Origin: an uncultured Muribaculaceae bacterium
GTDB lineage: Bacteria; Bacteroidota; Bacteroidia; Bacteroidales; Muribaculaceae
Direction of reading: 5' to 3'
Assembly (NCBI GenBank): GCA_947178505.1
Contig: CAMWYR010000021.1
Location: forward strand, 1 to 34,567
Length of the DNA: 34,567 bases
Part shown: positions 1 through 8,018 of the stretch, piece by piece
Position numbering within the stretch: the stretch's first letter is position 1
Layout: each line of letters starts with the position of its first letter
Program-made: the position numbers and the translations under genes
The notes under the pieces: generated by a model
Databases searched by the model: none
What the model saw: only the letters and a program-made list of their open reading frames with translations
Told to the model about the DNA's origin: nothing

Positions 1-200
1 CCGACGACGGCCCCGAATTATATGCTCAAGCCGTCGACGACCGTTATATAATAATAGATAACCCCGAAGTAGAGATGATGATGATTGCCGAGACGTTCGG
101 CTCTATGGAGAATAATCTCGTGATGGAAATGGCGAACGTAATGGATGTCTATTCCACGCTTGCTTCTCAGCTCGGATCGCTCTATACCTCCATAGAGTAG
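1..200 (+). CDS. 3' end of an unidentified protein (partial)
   Basis: An open frame enters from the left edge (first full codon at base 3) and stops at TAG 198-200, giving about 65 residues. The tail is acidic and methionine-rich (a run MMM, then MENN and MEMANVMD) and ends in SLYTSIE. It looks helical with no membrane segment. I do not recognise a family and the start lies outside the window. The next gene starts 65 bp downstream on the same strand, so they may be co-transcribed. Confidence 0.6.
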   Translation, partial: DDGPELYAQAVDDRYIIIDNPEVEMMMIAETFGSMENNLVMEMANVMDVYSTLASQLGSLYTSIE

Positions 201-265
201 TTGCCGTTTCCGCTGCATTATGAGATATCAGATAACATCTCACTGAAATTAAATCTGACTACAAA

Positions 266-760
266 ATGAAAATACACCGTATCAAATTGTCGCGCTGGCT
301 CGTCTCGCTGATGCTCCTGCTTCTTTCAGCACACGCCTACGCTTATGAAGTGTTTGAAAAACTTGCTGATTCTCCGCAGGTGGAGAGTTCATATATCTCA
401 ACAGCCATTCTTGGAAAGGCCAATCTTCCGCGCACCATGATGAATGCCGTAAGGGTCAACACAGGCCTCAATCTCAATTTATCCGATCTGAAGGCAATGT
501 ATACCTACAACTGCTACTCCAAGGAGAGCGGCCAACTGGCCGAGTCGCTCCTGAAGCAGCATGTGAAGAAGAATAATAACCTGCAGCTGCTTATGCGCAA
601 GCGTCAGGGAGAGATGGAATATCTGATTTATTATTCCGAGGCACGCACGAGTTCAGGCTGCGGCGAACTGATTGTTTACAACAAGACCTCCGATAATTAC
701 GTGCAGTTGGTTGTTCTTGAAATAGACGCCGACTCAAAAGCGGCGATTGATAACGACTGA
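266..760 (+). CDS. Small secreted protein of unknown function (DUF4252-like)
   Basis: A 164-residue protein with a clear signal peptide: basic start (MKIHRIKLSR), hydrophobic core (LMLLLL) and a likely cleavage after AHAYA near residue 26. The mature part is a compact alpha/beta domain with an early hydrophobic strand (SSYISTAILGKA), a charged helix (LLKQHVKKNN) and paired strands (MEYLIYYSE, ELIVYNK, YVQLVVLEI). This order recalls the DUF4252 group of Bacteroidetes secreted proteins, but I cannot verify the match. Two cysteines (YNCYS and SGCGE) could form a disulfide in the periplasm. It sits 31 bp upstream of a tyrosine phosphatase gene on the same strand, so co-transcription is likely. 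No biochemical function can be assigned. Confidence 0.8.
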   Translation: MKIHRIKLSRWLVSLMLLLLSAHAYAYEVFEKLADSPQVESSYISTAILGKANLPRTMMNAVRVNTGLNLNLSDLKAMYTYNCYSKESGQLAESLLKQHVKKNNNLQLLMRKRQGEMEYLIYYSEARTSSGCGELIVYNKTSDNYVQLVVLEIDADSKAAIDND

Positions 761-791
761 TTCGCTAACGATTAATTAAGGAAATATCAGT

Positions 792-1340
792 ATGAAAGAA
801 AATATCAAACGTCCGACGCCCGAAGTTGTCAGAATTGTGAAGGATGCCGTCAGTCGGGCCCGTGAGGAATCGCGGCCCCCGAGAGTGTTGTTCGTATGCC
901 TGGGAAATATCTGCCGCAGTCCGGCTGCCGACGGTATTCTGCGCGATATGGCCGCCGAGAGGGGAATGCAACTGGAAATCGACAGTGCCGGTTTCTATGG
1001 CGGTCATGCCGGCGATCTTCCCGACAGCCGGATGAGGGAGGCTGCCTTTGCACGCGGTTACCGTCTGAATCACCGTGCGCGCAAGATCCGCCCCTATGAT
1101 CTGGATGATTTTGATATTGTAATTGGCATGGACGACATGAATCTTCGCGATCTCCACAACCTCGCTACGACCGACGAGCGCGATGCCCGCATCGTGCGTA
1201 TGACGGATTTCGCCCCCGCGCATCCGGAATATGATTCCGTGCCCGACCCGTATTATGAAGGGGCAGCAGGGTTCGAGCTTGTGCTTAACCTGCTTGAAGA
1301 TGCCTGCTCTGGTTTGCTCGACTGCGTCGAGAATGCTTAG
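792..1340 (+). CDS. Low-molecular-weight protein tyrosine phosphatase
   Basis: A cytoplasmic phosphatase that hydrolyses phosphotyrosine through a cysteinyl-phosphate intermediate. The P-loop CLGNICRS gives the CX5R signature with nucleophile Cys36 and Arg42. The general acid is Asp152 in the DPYYEG motif near the C-terminus, as in the family. The protein is 182 residues against the usual 150-160. The extra length is a charged N-terminal arm of about 30 residues ahead of the first strand (RVLFVCLGN). I kept the ATG at 792 because AAGGAA lies just upstream and no convincing later start exists. In Bacteroidales such enzymes often sit near capsule loci, but none is visible here. Neighbours encode secreted proteins, so the substrate is unknown. 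Confidence 0.93.
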   Translation: MKENIKRPTPEVVRIVKDAVSRAREESRPPRVLFVCLGNICRSPAADGILRDMAAERGMQLEIDSAGFYGGHAGDLPDSRMREAAFARGYRLNHRARKIRPYDLDDFDIVIGMDDMNLRDLHNLATTDERDARIVRMTDFAPAHPEYDSVPDPYYEGAAGFELVLNLLEDACSGLLDCVENA

Positions 1341-1382
1341 AATTATCCGTTACAACTGACTGTTGAATAAAAAATTAAAACA

Positions 1383-2162
1383 ATGAACCGCTTCCTGTCA
1401 TTCCTACTACTTGCATCCCTGAGCTTAAGCATCTATGCCCGGCAGCCCCGCAAGAAAAATCCGGAGCCCTGCGGGATTGAAGTGCACACCATCCGCAACG
1501 TAACGGTAGACAATATCCGTCTGAATTATTCGCAGACCCCCGGTATTGAGATTGACGGAAGGAAAATCACCGGATCGGAAGAGGGTATCAGGATCGACGG
1601 CGGCAGTCTTATCATTACTCAGCCCACGGATAGTTGGGGGCACTTATTCACCCGATCGGGCGACATCATTATCAACACCCCCTGCGTGAGGGATATCTAC
1701 ATGCACAGTACCGGAGATCTGACGTCGGAAAAGATCGTAAGTGACAAACTGAACATCTCAATATTCGGAGCAGGAGACGTAAAAGTCGTAAGTATTCAGG
1801 CCGATTATGCTGAATTAAGTGTCTATGGTGCCGGATCAATAAAAGTGTCGGGAATCGAATCGGATAATGTAAAGGTCAGGGTGTTGGGTGCTGGAGATGT
1901 AACCTTAGGAAATATCAAGGCCAATAGGATTGACTGCGTGATGAGTGGTGCCGGCGATGCTGTGCTCTACGGCATAGACTGCACCTATCTGAAAGTGGTC
2001 AGTCTTGGTGCAGGTGATATTTCCCTGAACGGTTATGCGGAAAACACGAGCGTGCAGTTACGCGGATCCGGCGATGTGACAAGCCGCGACATGACGAGCC
2101 GCCACACAGAGATTTCAACCACCGGATCAGGAAGTATCAAAGGAATCTTCAATTCAAAATAA
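1383..2162 (+). CDS. Secreted DUF2807 (GIN-type) beta-solenoid protein with 20-residue repeats
   Basis: A 259-residue exported protein. The signal peptide spans residues 1 to about 19 (LSFLLLASLSLSIYA). From about residue 92 the chain repeats every 20 residues around a GAGD/GSGD-type turn. The glycine of the Gly-Asp/Ser step falls at 93, 111, 131, 151, 171, 191 and 211, then at 230 and 250 after a one-residue slip. Between turns lie short alternating hydrophobic strands. This is the pattern of the DUF2807 'auto-transporter adhesin head GIN' family, predicted to form a right-handed parallel beta-solenoid. It acts outside the cytoplasm; no ligand is known. No lipobox or T9SS signal is seen. It follows the phosphatase gene by 42 bp, and a new promoter starts just after it. 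Confidence 0.9.
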   Translation: MNRFLSFLLLASLSLSIYARQPRKKNPEPCGIEVHTIRNVTVDNIRLNYSQTPGIEIDGRKITGSEEGIRIDGGSLIITQPTDSWGHLFTRSGDIIINTPCVRDIYMHSTGDLTSEKIVSDKLNISIFGAGDVKVVSIQADYAELSVYGAGSIKVSGIESDNVKVRVLGAGDVTLGNIKANRIDCVMSGAGDAVLYGIDCTYLKVVSLGAGDISLNGYAENTSVQLRGSGDVTSRDMTSRHTEISTTGSGSIKGIFNSK

Positions 2163-2170
2163 AGCGAATT

Positions 2171-2202
2171 TTTGAAAACTACCTAATTTTTATTAAATTT
2201 GC
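2171..2202 (+). promoter_or_regulatory. Bacteroidetes-type promoter ahead of yicC
   Basis: TTTG at 2171-2174 (the -33 element) is followed after 19 bp by TAAATTTGC at 2194-2202 (the -7 element, consensus TAnnTTTG). Transcription should begin near 2209, leaving a leader of about 15 nt before the ATG at 2224. Confidence 0.75.
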
Positions 2203-2223
2203 ATTATAACCTTTGAAGACCCC

Positions 2224-3111
2224 ATGATATTATCAATGACCGGCTTCGGCCGCGGCATCGCCTCCTCGGCGACAAAGAAAGTGACGGTCGACATTAAGTC
2301 GCTCAACTCCAAGCAACTCGACCTCCAGATGAGAATACCCTCCTGCTTCAGGGAGGTGGAACTTGACGTGCGCTCGCGTATCACTCCCGTGCTGGAACGC
2401 GGCAAGGTGGAACTGAACGTCTCCATCGAACAGACAGGCGATGAGACTCCCGTGCGCCTCAACACGTCGGTAATCTCGGGCTATAAAGCGCAACTTGAGA
2501 ATCTCTCGGCCACGCTCGGCGTGAATCCTCCGGCCGACTGGATATCTACGCTCCTTCGCCTTCCGGATGCCTGGAAGTCGGAGAATGCCGCAGTGTCGGA
2601 GGAGGATGTCAACGCCCTCTTTGAGGCTGCGAAGAAGGCGCTCGCCGGCCTTGTGGAATTCCGCGCCACGGAGGGCCGGAAACTATATGACTTCTTTATC
2701 TCCAAAATCAATAATATCGGCTCACTTCTCGAAAGCGTTGCCCCCTTCGAAGAGGAGCGCGTGCCCCGTATCAAGGTGCGCCTCGAAGAGCAGCTGAGCC
2801 GTATCCCGGCCGTAGAGTTTGACCGCGGACGCCTGGAGCAGGAGCTTATCTTCTATATTGAGAAGCTCGACATCACTGAAGAGAAAATCCGCCTCCGGTC
2901 GCATCTCAATTATTTCCTTGAAACTCTCGGGGCCGTCGATCAGCTCCCGGCGCAGGGTCAGGGAAAGAAACTCGGTTTCATCGCCCAGGAAATGGGCCGC
3001 GAGATCAATACGCTCGGTTCGAAATCGAATCAGGCTGAAATGCAGCGCATCGTCGTGAAGATGAAGGATGAGCTCGAGCAGATCAAGGAGCAGGTGCTTA
3101 ATGTGCTCTGA
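2224..3111 (+). CDS. yicC: YicC/YloC family endoribonuclease
   Basis: A 295-residue cytoplasmic protein of the YicC family. It opens with the family hallmark MILSMTGFGRG and contains the N-terminal region rich in 'LNSKQLDLQMRIP'-type sequence. It closes with the DUF1732 signature (QEMGREINTLGSKSN, then KDELEQIKEQVLNVL). Length matches the usual 285-295. Members have been described as RNases acting on RNA, including small RNAs. The substrate here is unknown. The start is well placed about 15 nt after the predicted transcription start. It is followed 51 bp later by gmk, a pairing found in many bacteria, and heads the yicC-gmk-nadD-DUF5063-aminopeptidase run. Confidence 0.95.
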   Translation: MILSMTGFGRGIASSATKKVTVDIKSLNSKQLDLQMRIPSCFREVELDVRSRITPVLERGKVELNVSIEQTGDETPVRLNTSVISGYKAQLENLSATLGVNPPADWISTLLRLPDAWKSENAAVSEEDVNALFEAAKKALAGLVEFRATEGRKLYDFFISKINNIGSLLESVAPFEEERVPRIKVRLEEQLSRIPAVEFDRGRLEQELIFYIEKLDITEEKIRLRSHLNYFLETLGAVDQLPAQGQGKKLGFIAQEMGREINTLGSKSNQAEMQRIVVKMKDELEQIKEQVLNVL

Positions 3112-3162
3112 CGCCACATACGATATTAACCACCCACATACCTACTTACCAACACACATCTC

Positions 3163-3738
3163 ATGAAAGGAAAGATAATCATTCTCTCCGCGCCGTCTGG
3201 CACCGGCAAATCAACTATTATTCAGCGCCTTATGCAGATCGAATCGCTTGGACTCGGTTTTTCGATCTCGGCAACGAGTCGCGCTCCCCGCGGCGAGGAG
3301 AAGAACGGTCGTGAATATTATTTCCTTACCCCGGAGGAATTCGACCGCCGAATCGCTGATAATAAGTTTGTGGAGTGGGAGGAGGTATATGCCGGCACAA
3401 AATATGGAACGCTCGCGGAAGAGGTGGAGCGCGTCACTGGTTCGGGCCGTAATCTTATCATGGATATCGACGTGAAGGGAGCCGTGAACGTCAAGAAGAA
3501 ATATGGCGAGGCGGCGCTGACAATATTTATCCTTCCGCCGACTCTGGAGGTGCTTGAGGCCCGTCTTCGCGGACGTGCCACAGATTCGGAGGAGTCGTTG
3601 CAGCGACGCATAAAGAAAGCTGACCTGGAAATGACACTCGCTCCCGAATTCGACTGCCGTGTCGTTAACGACGACCTTGATAAGGCTGTGGCCGATGTCA
3701 GGGCTTTGATTGAAAAGTTTATCGAGCCCGGGGCGTGA
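3163..3738 (+). CDS. gmk: Guanylate kinase
   Basis: Converts GMP and ATP to GDP and ADP in purine nucleotide synthesis and salvage. The Walker A P-loop lies at residues 10-17 (APSGTGKS). The GMP-binding region follows (SATSRAPRGEEKNGREYYF), then the FVEWEEVYAGTKYGT segment and the LID and core helices (EARLRGRATDSEESLQRR). At 191 residues the length is normal. It sits between yicC and nadD, with nadD starting 3 bp after its stop, so the two are almost certainly on one transcript. No unusual residue is seen. Confidence 0.97.
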   Translation: MKGKIIILSAPSGTGKSTIIQRLMQIESLGLGFSISATSRAPRGEEKNGREYYFLTPEEFDRRIADNKFVEWEEVYAGTKYGTLAEEVERVTGSGRNLIMDIDVKGAVNVKKKYGEAALTIFILPPTLEVLEARLRGRATDSEESLQRRIKKADLEMTLAPEFDCRVVNDDLDKAVADVRALIEKFIEPGA

Positions 3739-3741
3739 CAG

Positions 3742-4320
3742 ATGAAGATCGGTATTTTCAGCGGAAGTTTCGATCCTGTTCATACAGGCCATGCTATGGT
3801 GGCCTCTTATGCGGCGCAGTTTGCCGGGCTTGATGAAGTGTGGCTGATGCCCAGCCCGCTGAATCCGTTGAAGGCGGGCGCTCCGCCTGCCCCCGAAAGC
3901 ATACGCCTCGAGATGTGCCGTCTCGTTGCCGATGGCTGCAGCGGGGTGAAGGTTTCCGATTTTGAATTTGCCCTTCCCCGGCCCTCCTATACCTACCGCA
4001 CCCTCACATGCCTCCGCGAGGCTTTCCCCGGCCATGAATTCTTTCTGATAATCGGATCGGACAACTGGCTCACATTCGACCGCTGGCGGAATCATCGGGA
4101 AATTACTGAAGAATTCCGCATAATTATCTATCCTCGCCCCGGTTATCCGGTCGCAACTCCACTCCCGGACTCCATCACACTGCTCGCGGAGGCGCCCCAG
4201 GCTCTCATCTCGTCGACTTTCGTGCGCGAGGGGCTTGCGGAGGGGAAAAACATGAACTACTTCGTGCCTTTGCGGGTTGTTGAATATATAAAATCACATA
4301 AGTTGTATGACACAAAATGA
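3742..4320 (+). CDS. nadD: Nicotinate-nucleotide adenylyltransferase
   Basis: Adenylates nicotinate mononucleotide to deamido-NAD in NAD biosynthesis. The nucleotidyltransferase signature GSFDPVHTGH is at residues 8-17, with the (H/T)xGH histidines. The C-terminal ISSTFVR motif (residues 156-162) is the second ATP-binding element of the family. At 192 residues the length is typical. It follows gmk by 3 bp. Its last 14 bp overlap the possible first ATG of the DUF5063 gene, so translation of the two may be coupled. The substrate choice (nicotinate rather than nicotinamide mononucleotide or phosphopantetheine) is inferred from overall similarity to NadD. Confidence 0.95.
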   Translation: MKIGIFSGSFDPVHTGHAMVASYAAQFAGLDEVWLMPSPLNPLKAGAPPAPESIRLEMCRLVADGCSGVKVSDFEFALPRPSYTYRTLTCLREAFPGHEFFLIIGSDNWLTFDRWRNHREITEEFRIIIYPRPGYPVATPLPDSITLLAEAPQALISSTFVREGLAEGKNMNYFVPLRVVEYIKSHKLYDTK

Positions 4321-4819
4321 TATGCACACACGGTTGCTCGATGTCACTGCGCTTGCCACCGACTACTGTGCCGCTATGGAAAACGCGCGTTCGATAGAGA
4401 AAATGGATTTCATCATCGAGATGCTTGATTATCTTCCCCGCCTTTACTGGAATTTCTCCGACCTTATCGTAGAAGACGTGGTGGATGATATGGAATACGA
4501 TTATTATCCCTCCTATGTGGATGAGGATTTCTATGATTCGGTGAGAAGAAACGTCGAGGCCGTGATGGGGGAGGACGACGTGTTTCTCGAGACCTTCGAA
4601 GAGGATATGAAATATAGCGACACGCCGATCGCGTCGAGCATTTCGGAGTGTCTCGCCGATATTTTCCAGCCCCTCTACAACTTCATCTCCATCGTGAAGG
4701 AGAGCAACGGCGAGCAGCTCACGGGAGCCTACACCGAATGCCGCGAGAATTTCGTCGGCTACTGGTCGCAGACTCTCTGCAACGTAATGCGCGCCCTGAA
4801 TAATCTCCGATATAAATAA
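4307..4819 (+). CDS. DUF5063 family protein
   Basis: A 170-residue, strongly acidic, all-helical cytoplasmic protein. It contains the DUF5063-like core: an N-terminal helix ending in ALATDYCAAMENA, a YLPRLYWN segment, an acidic stretch around VEDVVDDMEYDYY and a C-terminal WSQTLCNVMRALN helix. Function is unknown in the family. The ATG at 4307 overlaps nadD by 14 bp. An alternative ATG at 4322 (codon 6) starts just after the nadD stop and is equally plausible. No signal peptide or membrane helix is present. Gene position suggests co-expression with nucleotide and NAD synthesis enzymes. Confidence 0.85.
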   Translation: MTQNDMHTRLLDVTALATDYCAAMENARSIEKMDFIIEMLDYLPRLYWNFSDLIVEDVVDDMEYDYYPSYVDEDFYDSVRRNVEAVMGEDDVFLETFEEDMKYSDTPIASSISECLADIFQPLYNFISIVKESNGEQLTGAYTECRENFVGYWSQTLCNVMRALNNLRYK

Positions 4820-4871
4820 TCTTCCTTCGGGCATTCTGCCTCAACTCATTAAACTCAAAATCTCCTTTGCC

Positions 4872-6281
4872 ATGCACCAGACAGACAGCGAATATGCCTC
4901 TTCAGTAAGAAAAGAATTAATCGGATTCCTCAATAGTTCACCGTGCAACTTCTATGCTGTGCGAACAACTGCTGAAATACTTGATGCTCACGGATTTACT
5001 CCTCTCGACGAAAAGGATGAGTGGAATCTTGAGGCAGGTGGTAAGTATTATGTCGTGAAGAATAGCTCGGCCATCTTCGCCTTCATCGTGGGCAGCGGGA
5101 AGGTGGCGGAAAATGGTTTCCGCATCATCTCGGCCCACACAGACAGCCCCGGTTTCAAGATTAAGCCCAACTGCGAGATTTACGGCGACGGGAGAGTGGT
5201 GTCGCTCAATGTTGAGAAGTACGGAGGTCCGATAATGTACACCTGGTTCGACCGTCCGCTGTCAGTTGCCGGCCGTGTGATGCTTCGCGGTGAGGATGCC
5301 CTTCATCCCGTGGAGATTCTCGTGGATCTTCATCGTCCTGTGGCAACCGTGCCGCATCTCGCCATCCATTTCAACCGTGCTGTCAACGAGGGTAACAGCC
5401 TATCGGTGCAGAAGGATATGAAGCCGGTGGTCGGATATTTCACGGAGCAGGAAATCGCCGAGATGAAAAACAGTGGCGGCGTAATAAGGAGAATGCTTGC
5501 CGTGGCGCTCAATGAGGGAGAAAGATATTACAACAAGGATGCGAAGCCCGAGGGTGCGGAAGAGGCTCCCGCTGTTACAGGCTATTCCATAACCCCCGAT
5601 GATATTCTCGATTACGAGCTTATGCTCTATCCCTGCGAAGAGGCATGTGCCGTGGGAGTCAACAGCGAGTTCCTGCAATCGGGGCGCATCGACGATCTGT
5701 CGATGGCTTACTGCGGTATCCGCGCACTTCTCGACACTGAGCAGCAGGCGTGTGAGGCCACGCGCATCGTTGCGCTCTTTGACAATGAGGAGACCGGCTC
5801 CGGCACGAAGCAGGGCGCCGCATCGCCCGTGCTGCGCCATATCGTGGAGCGCTTGTGTGCCGGAGTGGGGGAGGCTCCGCAGGATCTCTATCGTGCGATT
5901 GCCGCTTCATTCATGATTTCAGCCGACGATGCTCACGGCTGGCATCCCAACTATAATGATAAATATGACCCTACCAATCACCCTGTGCTCGGAGGTGGCC
6001 CAGTGGTCAAGATCAACGCCAACTGCAAATATATGACTGATGCCCGCGGAGCGGCCGTGTTCCACTCACTCTGCCAGGATGCCGGAGTCAACATGCAGTA
6101 TTTCGTGAATCATTCCGATGTGGCCGGAGGCAGCACGCTCGGTAATATATCGTCGCAGCAGCTTGATCTCAACGGTGTGGATGTCGGCTGTGCAATATGG
6201 GCGATGCATTCAGCGCGCGAGACGGCCGCTTTCTCCGATCATGTTGACATGATCAGGACTTTCAGGCAGTTCTTTGTCTGA
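4872..6281 (+). CDS. apeB: M18 family aminopeptidase (aspartyl aminopeptidase type)
   Basis: A 469-residue dizinc cytoplasmic exopeptidase that removes N-terminal residues, typically acidic ones in this family. Visible metal-site and catalytic motifs include SAHTDSPG (His89, Asp91), SGRIDDLSM, LFDNEETGSG, ISADDAHGWHPNY and NHSDVAGGSTLG. All are in M18 order and the length is normal (about 430-480). A PVLGGGPVVK segment typical of the family lies before the C-terminal part. It follows the DUF5063 gene by 52 bp and may be the last gene of the yicC transcript. A fresh promoter for trigger factor lies downstream. Substrate specificity is inferred from the family only. Confidence 0.94.
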   Translation: MHQTDSEYASSVRKELIGFLNSSPCNFYAVRTTAEILDAHGFTPLDEKDEWNLEAGGKYYVVKNSSAIFAFIVGSGKVAENGFRIISAHTDSPGFKIKPNCEIYGDGRVVSLNVEKYGGPIMYTWFDRPLSVAGRVMLRGEDALHPVEILVDLHRPVATVPHLAIHFNRAVNEGNSLSVQKDMKPVVGYFTEQEIAEMKNSGGVIRRMLAVALNEGERYYNKDAKPEGAEEAPAVTGYSITPDDILDYELMLYPCEEACAVGVNSEFLQSGRIDDLSMAYCGIRALLDTEQQACEATRIVALFDNEETGSGTKQGAASPVLRHIVERLCAGVGEAPQDLYRAIAASFMISADDAHGWHPNYNDKYDPTNHPVLGGGPVVKINANCKYMTDARGAAVFHSLCQDAGVNMQYFVNHSDVAGGSTLGNISSQQLDLNGVDVGCAIWAMHSARETAAFSDHVDMIRTFRQFFV

Positions 6282-6339
6282 AAAAACGATAATAATCCGT
6301 GAATGGAGGCCGAGAAATGGCCGTTAATTCCCCGTGTGT

Positions 6340-6371
6340 CTTGAAATCCCGCAAAATTTTGTTAATTTTGC
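6340..6371 (+). promoter_or_regulatory. Bacteroidetes-type promoter ahead of trigger factor
   Basis: CTTG at 6340-6343 (one base off TTTG) is followed after 19 bp by TAATTTTGC at 6363-6371, a full match to TAnnTTTG. The predicted start is near 6379, giving an 85-nt AT-rich leader before the ATG at 6465. Confidence 0.7.
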
Positions 6372-6464
6372 ATTTGGATTCCTAAAATGCGGGGAAACTT
6401 GCGTGTGCGGAATGTTATTGAATATGGATAAAAACGAAAACTATATAAAATCATATCTAACGAG

Positions 6465-7823
6465 ATGAAAATAGATTATTCAAAAGTCAACGACGTGATT
6501 GGTGAAATCACGATGGTTGTTGAGGAAAGCGACTACGCAGAGAAGGTGAAGAAACAACTCAAGGAAATCGGCAAGAAGCATGCCGAACCCGGTTTCCGAC
6601 CCGGAAAGGTGCCTGCAGGCCTTATCGCCAAGAAGTATGGCAACGCTGTGAAGTACGACGAGATCAACAAGCTCGTGGGTGACGCAATCTTCAACTATAT
6701 TAAGGAGAATGAGCTCAACGTGCTCGGCAACCCCGTGCCCGATAAGGCTAACGCCATCAATGAGGATGCAAAGGAATTCACTCTTAAGTTTACGGTGGGT
6801 GTAGCCCCCGACTTCGAGGTGAAGGCTGATAAGGATGTCACAATTCCTTACTACAACATCCAGGTAACGGATGAGATGGTCGACACTCAGGACAAGAACC
6901 TCCGTCAGCGTTTCGGCAAGCAGCAGCCCGGTGAGGAGGTTGATTCCACTGCGCTCGTGAAGGGTGTCATCACTGAGCTCAACGAGGATGGCTCTGTTAA
7001 GGAAGATGGTGTTGTCGTTGAGAACGGCATCGTTGGTCCGGCTTACTTCAAGAGCGAGGAGCAGCGCAATCTCTTCCTCGGCAAGAAAGTAGGCGATTCT
7101 CTCGTGTTCAACCCCGCAGAGACTTGTGAGGCTAACCCCACCGAGCTCAGCTCAATGCTCAACCTTCCCAAGGAAGAGGCTGAGAATCACAAGGGAAACT
7201 TCCGTTTCGACATCAAGGAAATCATCGTGCTCAAGCCCGCTGAACTCGGCGAGGAGTACTACAAGGAGACTTTCGGCGACGACGTGAAGGATGAGGCTCA
7301 GTACCGCGACGCTGTGAGAAAAATGATCGAGACAGCCCTCAAGGGTGATCAGAACTATCGTTTCTCAATCGATGCCAAAGATGTGATCCTCAGCAACGTT
7401 GGTCAGCTCCAGCTCCCCGATGAAATCCTCAAGGAATTCCTCATCGCTCAGAATCCCGCCCTCAACGCAGAGAATATCGACGGCGAGTACGACGGAATCC
7501 GAAAGCAACTCATCTGGGATCTCACCAAGGATAAGCTCGCCAAGCAGCTGAACGTAAAGGTTGAGGAAGCTGATCTTCTCAACACTGCGCGTCTCTTCGC
7601 CCGCAATCAGTTCGCACAGTATGGCATGACCAACGTGCCTGAGGATGCTCTCGAGCACTATGCGAATGAAATCCTCAAGGATGAGAAGTCACGCAACTCA
7701 GTTTATGGTCAGACTCAGGACCTCAAGCTTTTCGAGGCTCTCAGAGAGGCTGTTACGCTTGACAACAAGGAAGTGTCTGTCGATGACTTCAACAAACTTT
7801 TCCAGGTAGCAGAGGAAGCTTAA
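6465..7823 (+). CDS. tig: Trigger factor, ribosome-associated chaperone
   Basis: A ribosome-bound chaperone and peptidyl-prolyl isomerase that meets nascent chains at the exit tunnel. The N-terminal ribosome-binding domain carries the signature GFRPGKVP at residues 43-50, preceded by a basic helix (KVKKQLKEIGKKHAEPG). A middle FKBP-like region (about 150-250) and a long helical C-terminal chaperone region follow. At 452 residues the length is normal. The FKBP domain looks diverged, which is common in Bacteroidetes. It has its own promoter and is closed by a terminator, so it can be expressed apart from the adjacent clpP-clpX. The tig-clpP-clpX order is conserved across bacteria and places folding next to degradation. 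Confidence 0.97.
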   Translation: MKIDYSKVNDVIGEITMVVEESDYAEKVKKQLKEIGKKHAEPGFRPGKVPAGLIAKKYGNAVKYDEINKLVGDAIFNYIKENELNVLGNPVPDKANAINEDAKEFTLKFTVGVAPDFEVKADKDVTIPYYNIQVTDEMVDTQDKNLRQRFGKQQPGEEVDSTALVKGVITELNEDGSVKEDGVVVENGIVGPAYFKSEEQRNLFLGKKVGDSLVFNPAETCEANPTELSSMLNLPKEEAENHKGNFRFDIKEIIVLKPAELGEEYYKETFGDDVKDEAQYRDAVRKMIETALKGDQNYRFSIDAKDVILSNVGQLQLPDEILKEFLIAQNPALNAENIDGEYDGIRKQLIWDLTKDKLAKQLNVKVEEADLLNTARLFARNQFAQYGMTNVPEDALEHYANEILKDEKSRNSVYGQTQDLKLFEALREAVTLDNKEVSVDDFNKLFQVAEEA

Positions 7824-7838
7824 GCAGAAATATGCCGG

Positions 7839-7873
7839 AAAGCGTGCTCTCCAAAGTGATTGGCACGCTTTTT
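7839..7873 (+). terminator. Rho-independent terminator after tig
   Basis: A perfect 9-bp inverted repeat pairs AAAGCGTGC (7839-7847) with GCACGCTTT (7863-7871) and runs into a T tract. It lies 15 bp after the tig stop. Confidence 0.8.
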
Positions 7874-7885
7874 GCAACTATACTG

Positions 7886-7920
7886 ACAACTTCGCGAACT
7901 CAGTGTTTGCGAAGTTGTTT
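7886..7920 (+). terminator. Second hairpin between tig and clpP
   Basis: A perfect 10-bp inverted repeat pairs ACAACTTCGC (7886-7895) with GCGAAGTTGT (7909-7918), followed by TT. The T tract is short. It may be a backup terminator for tig or a 5' structure in the clpP leader. Confidence 0.5.
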
Positions 7921-8018
7921 AGTTAATGAATGCCGGGCCGACGGAAAGGGCCGGCTCAGTCACTCAGACGTTGGCGCCCTCGGGCCGTCGACGGCGACAT
8001 ATCGATAAGATTTTGAAT

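Noticed and set aside
7926..8018. A 31-codon N-terminal extension of clpP
   Set aside because: Arginine- and glycine-rich sequence with no similarity to ClpP; the ATG at 8019 gives a normal enzyme.
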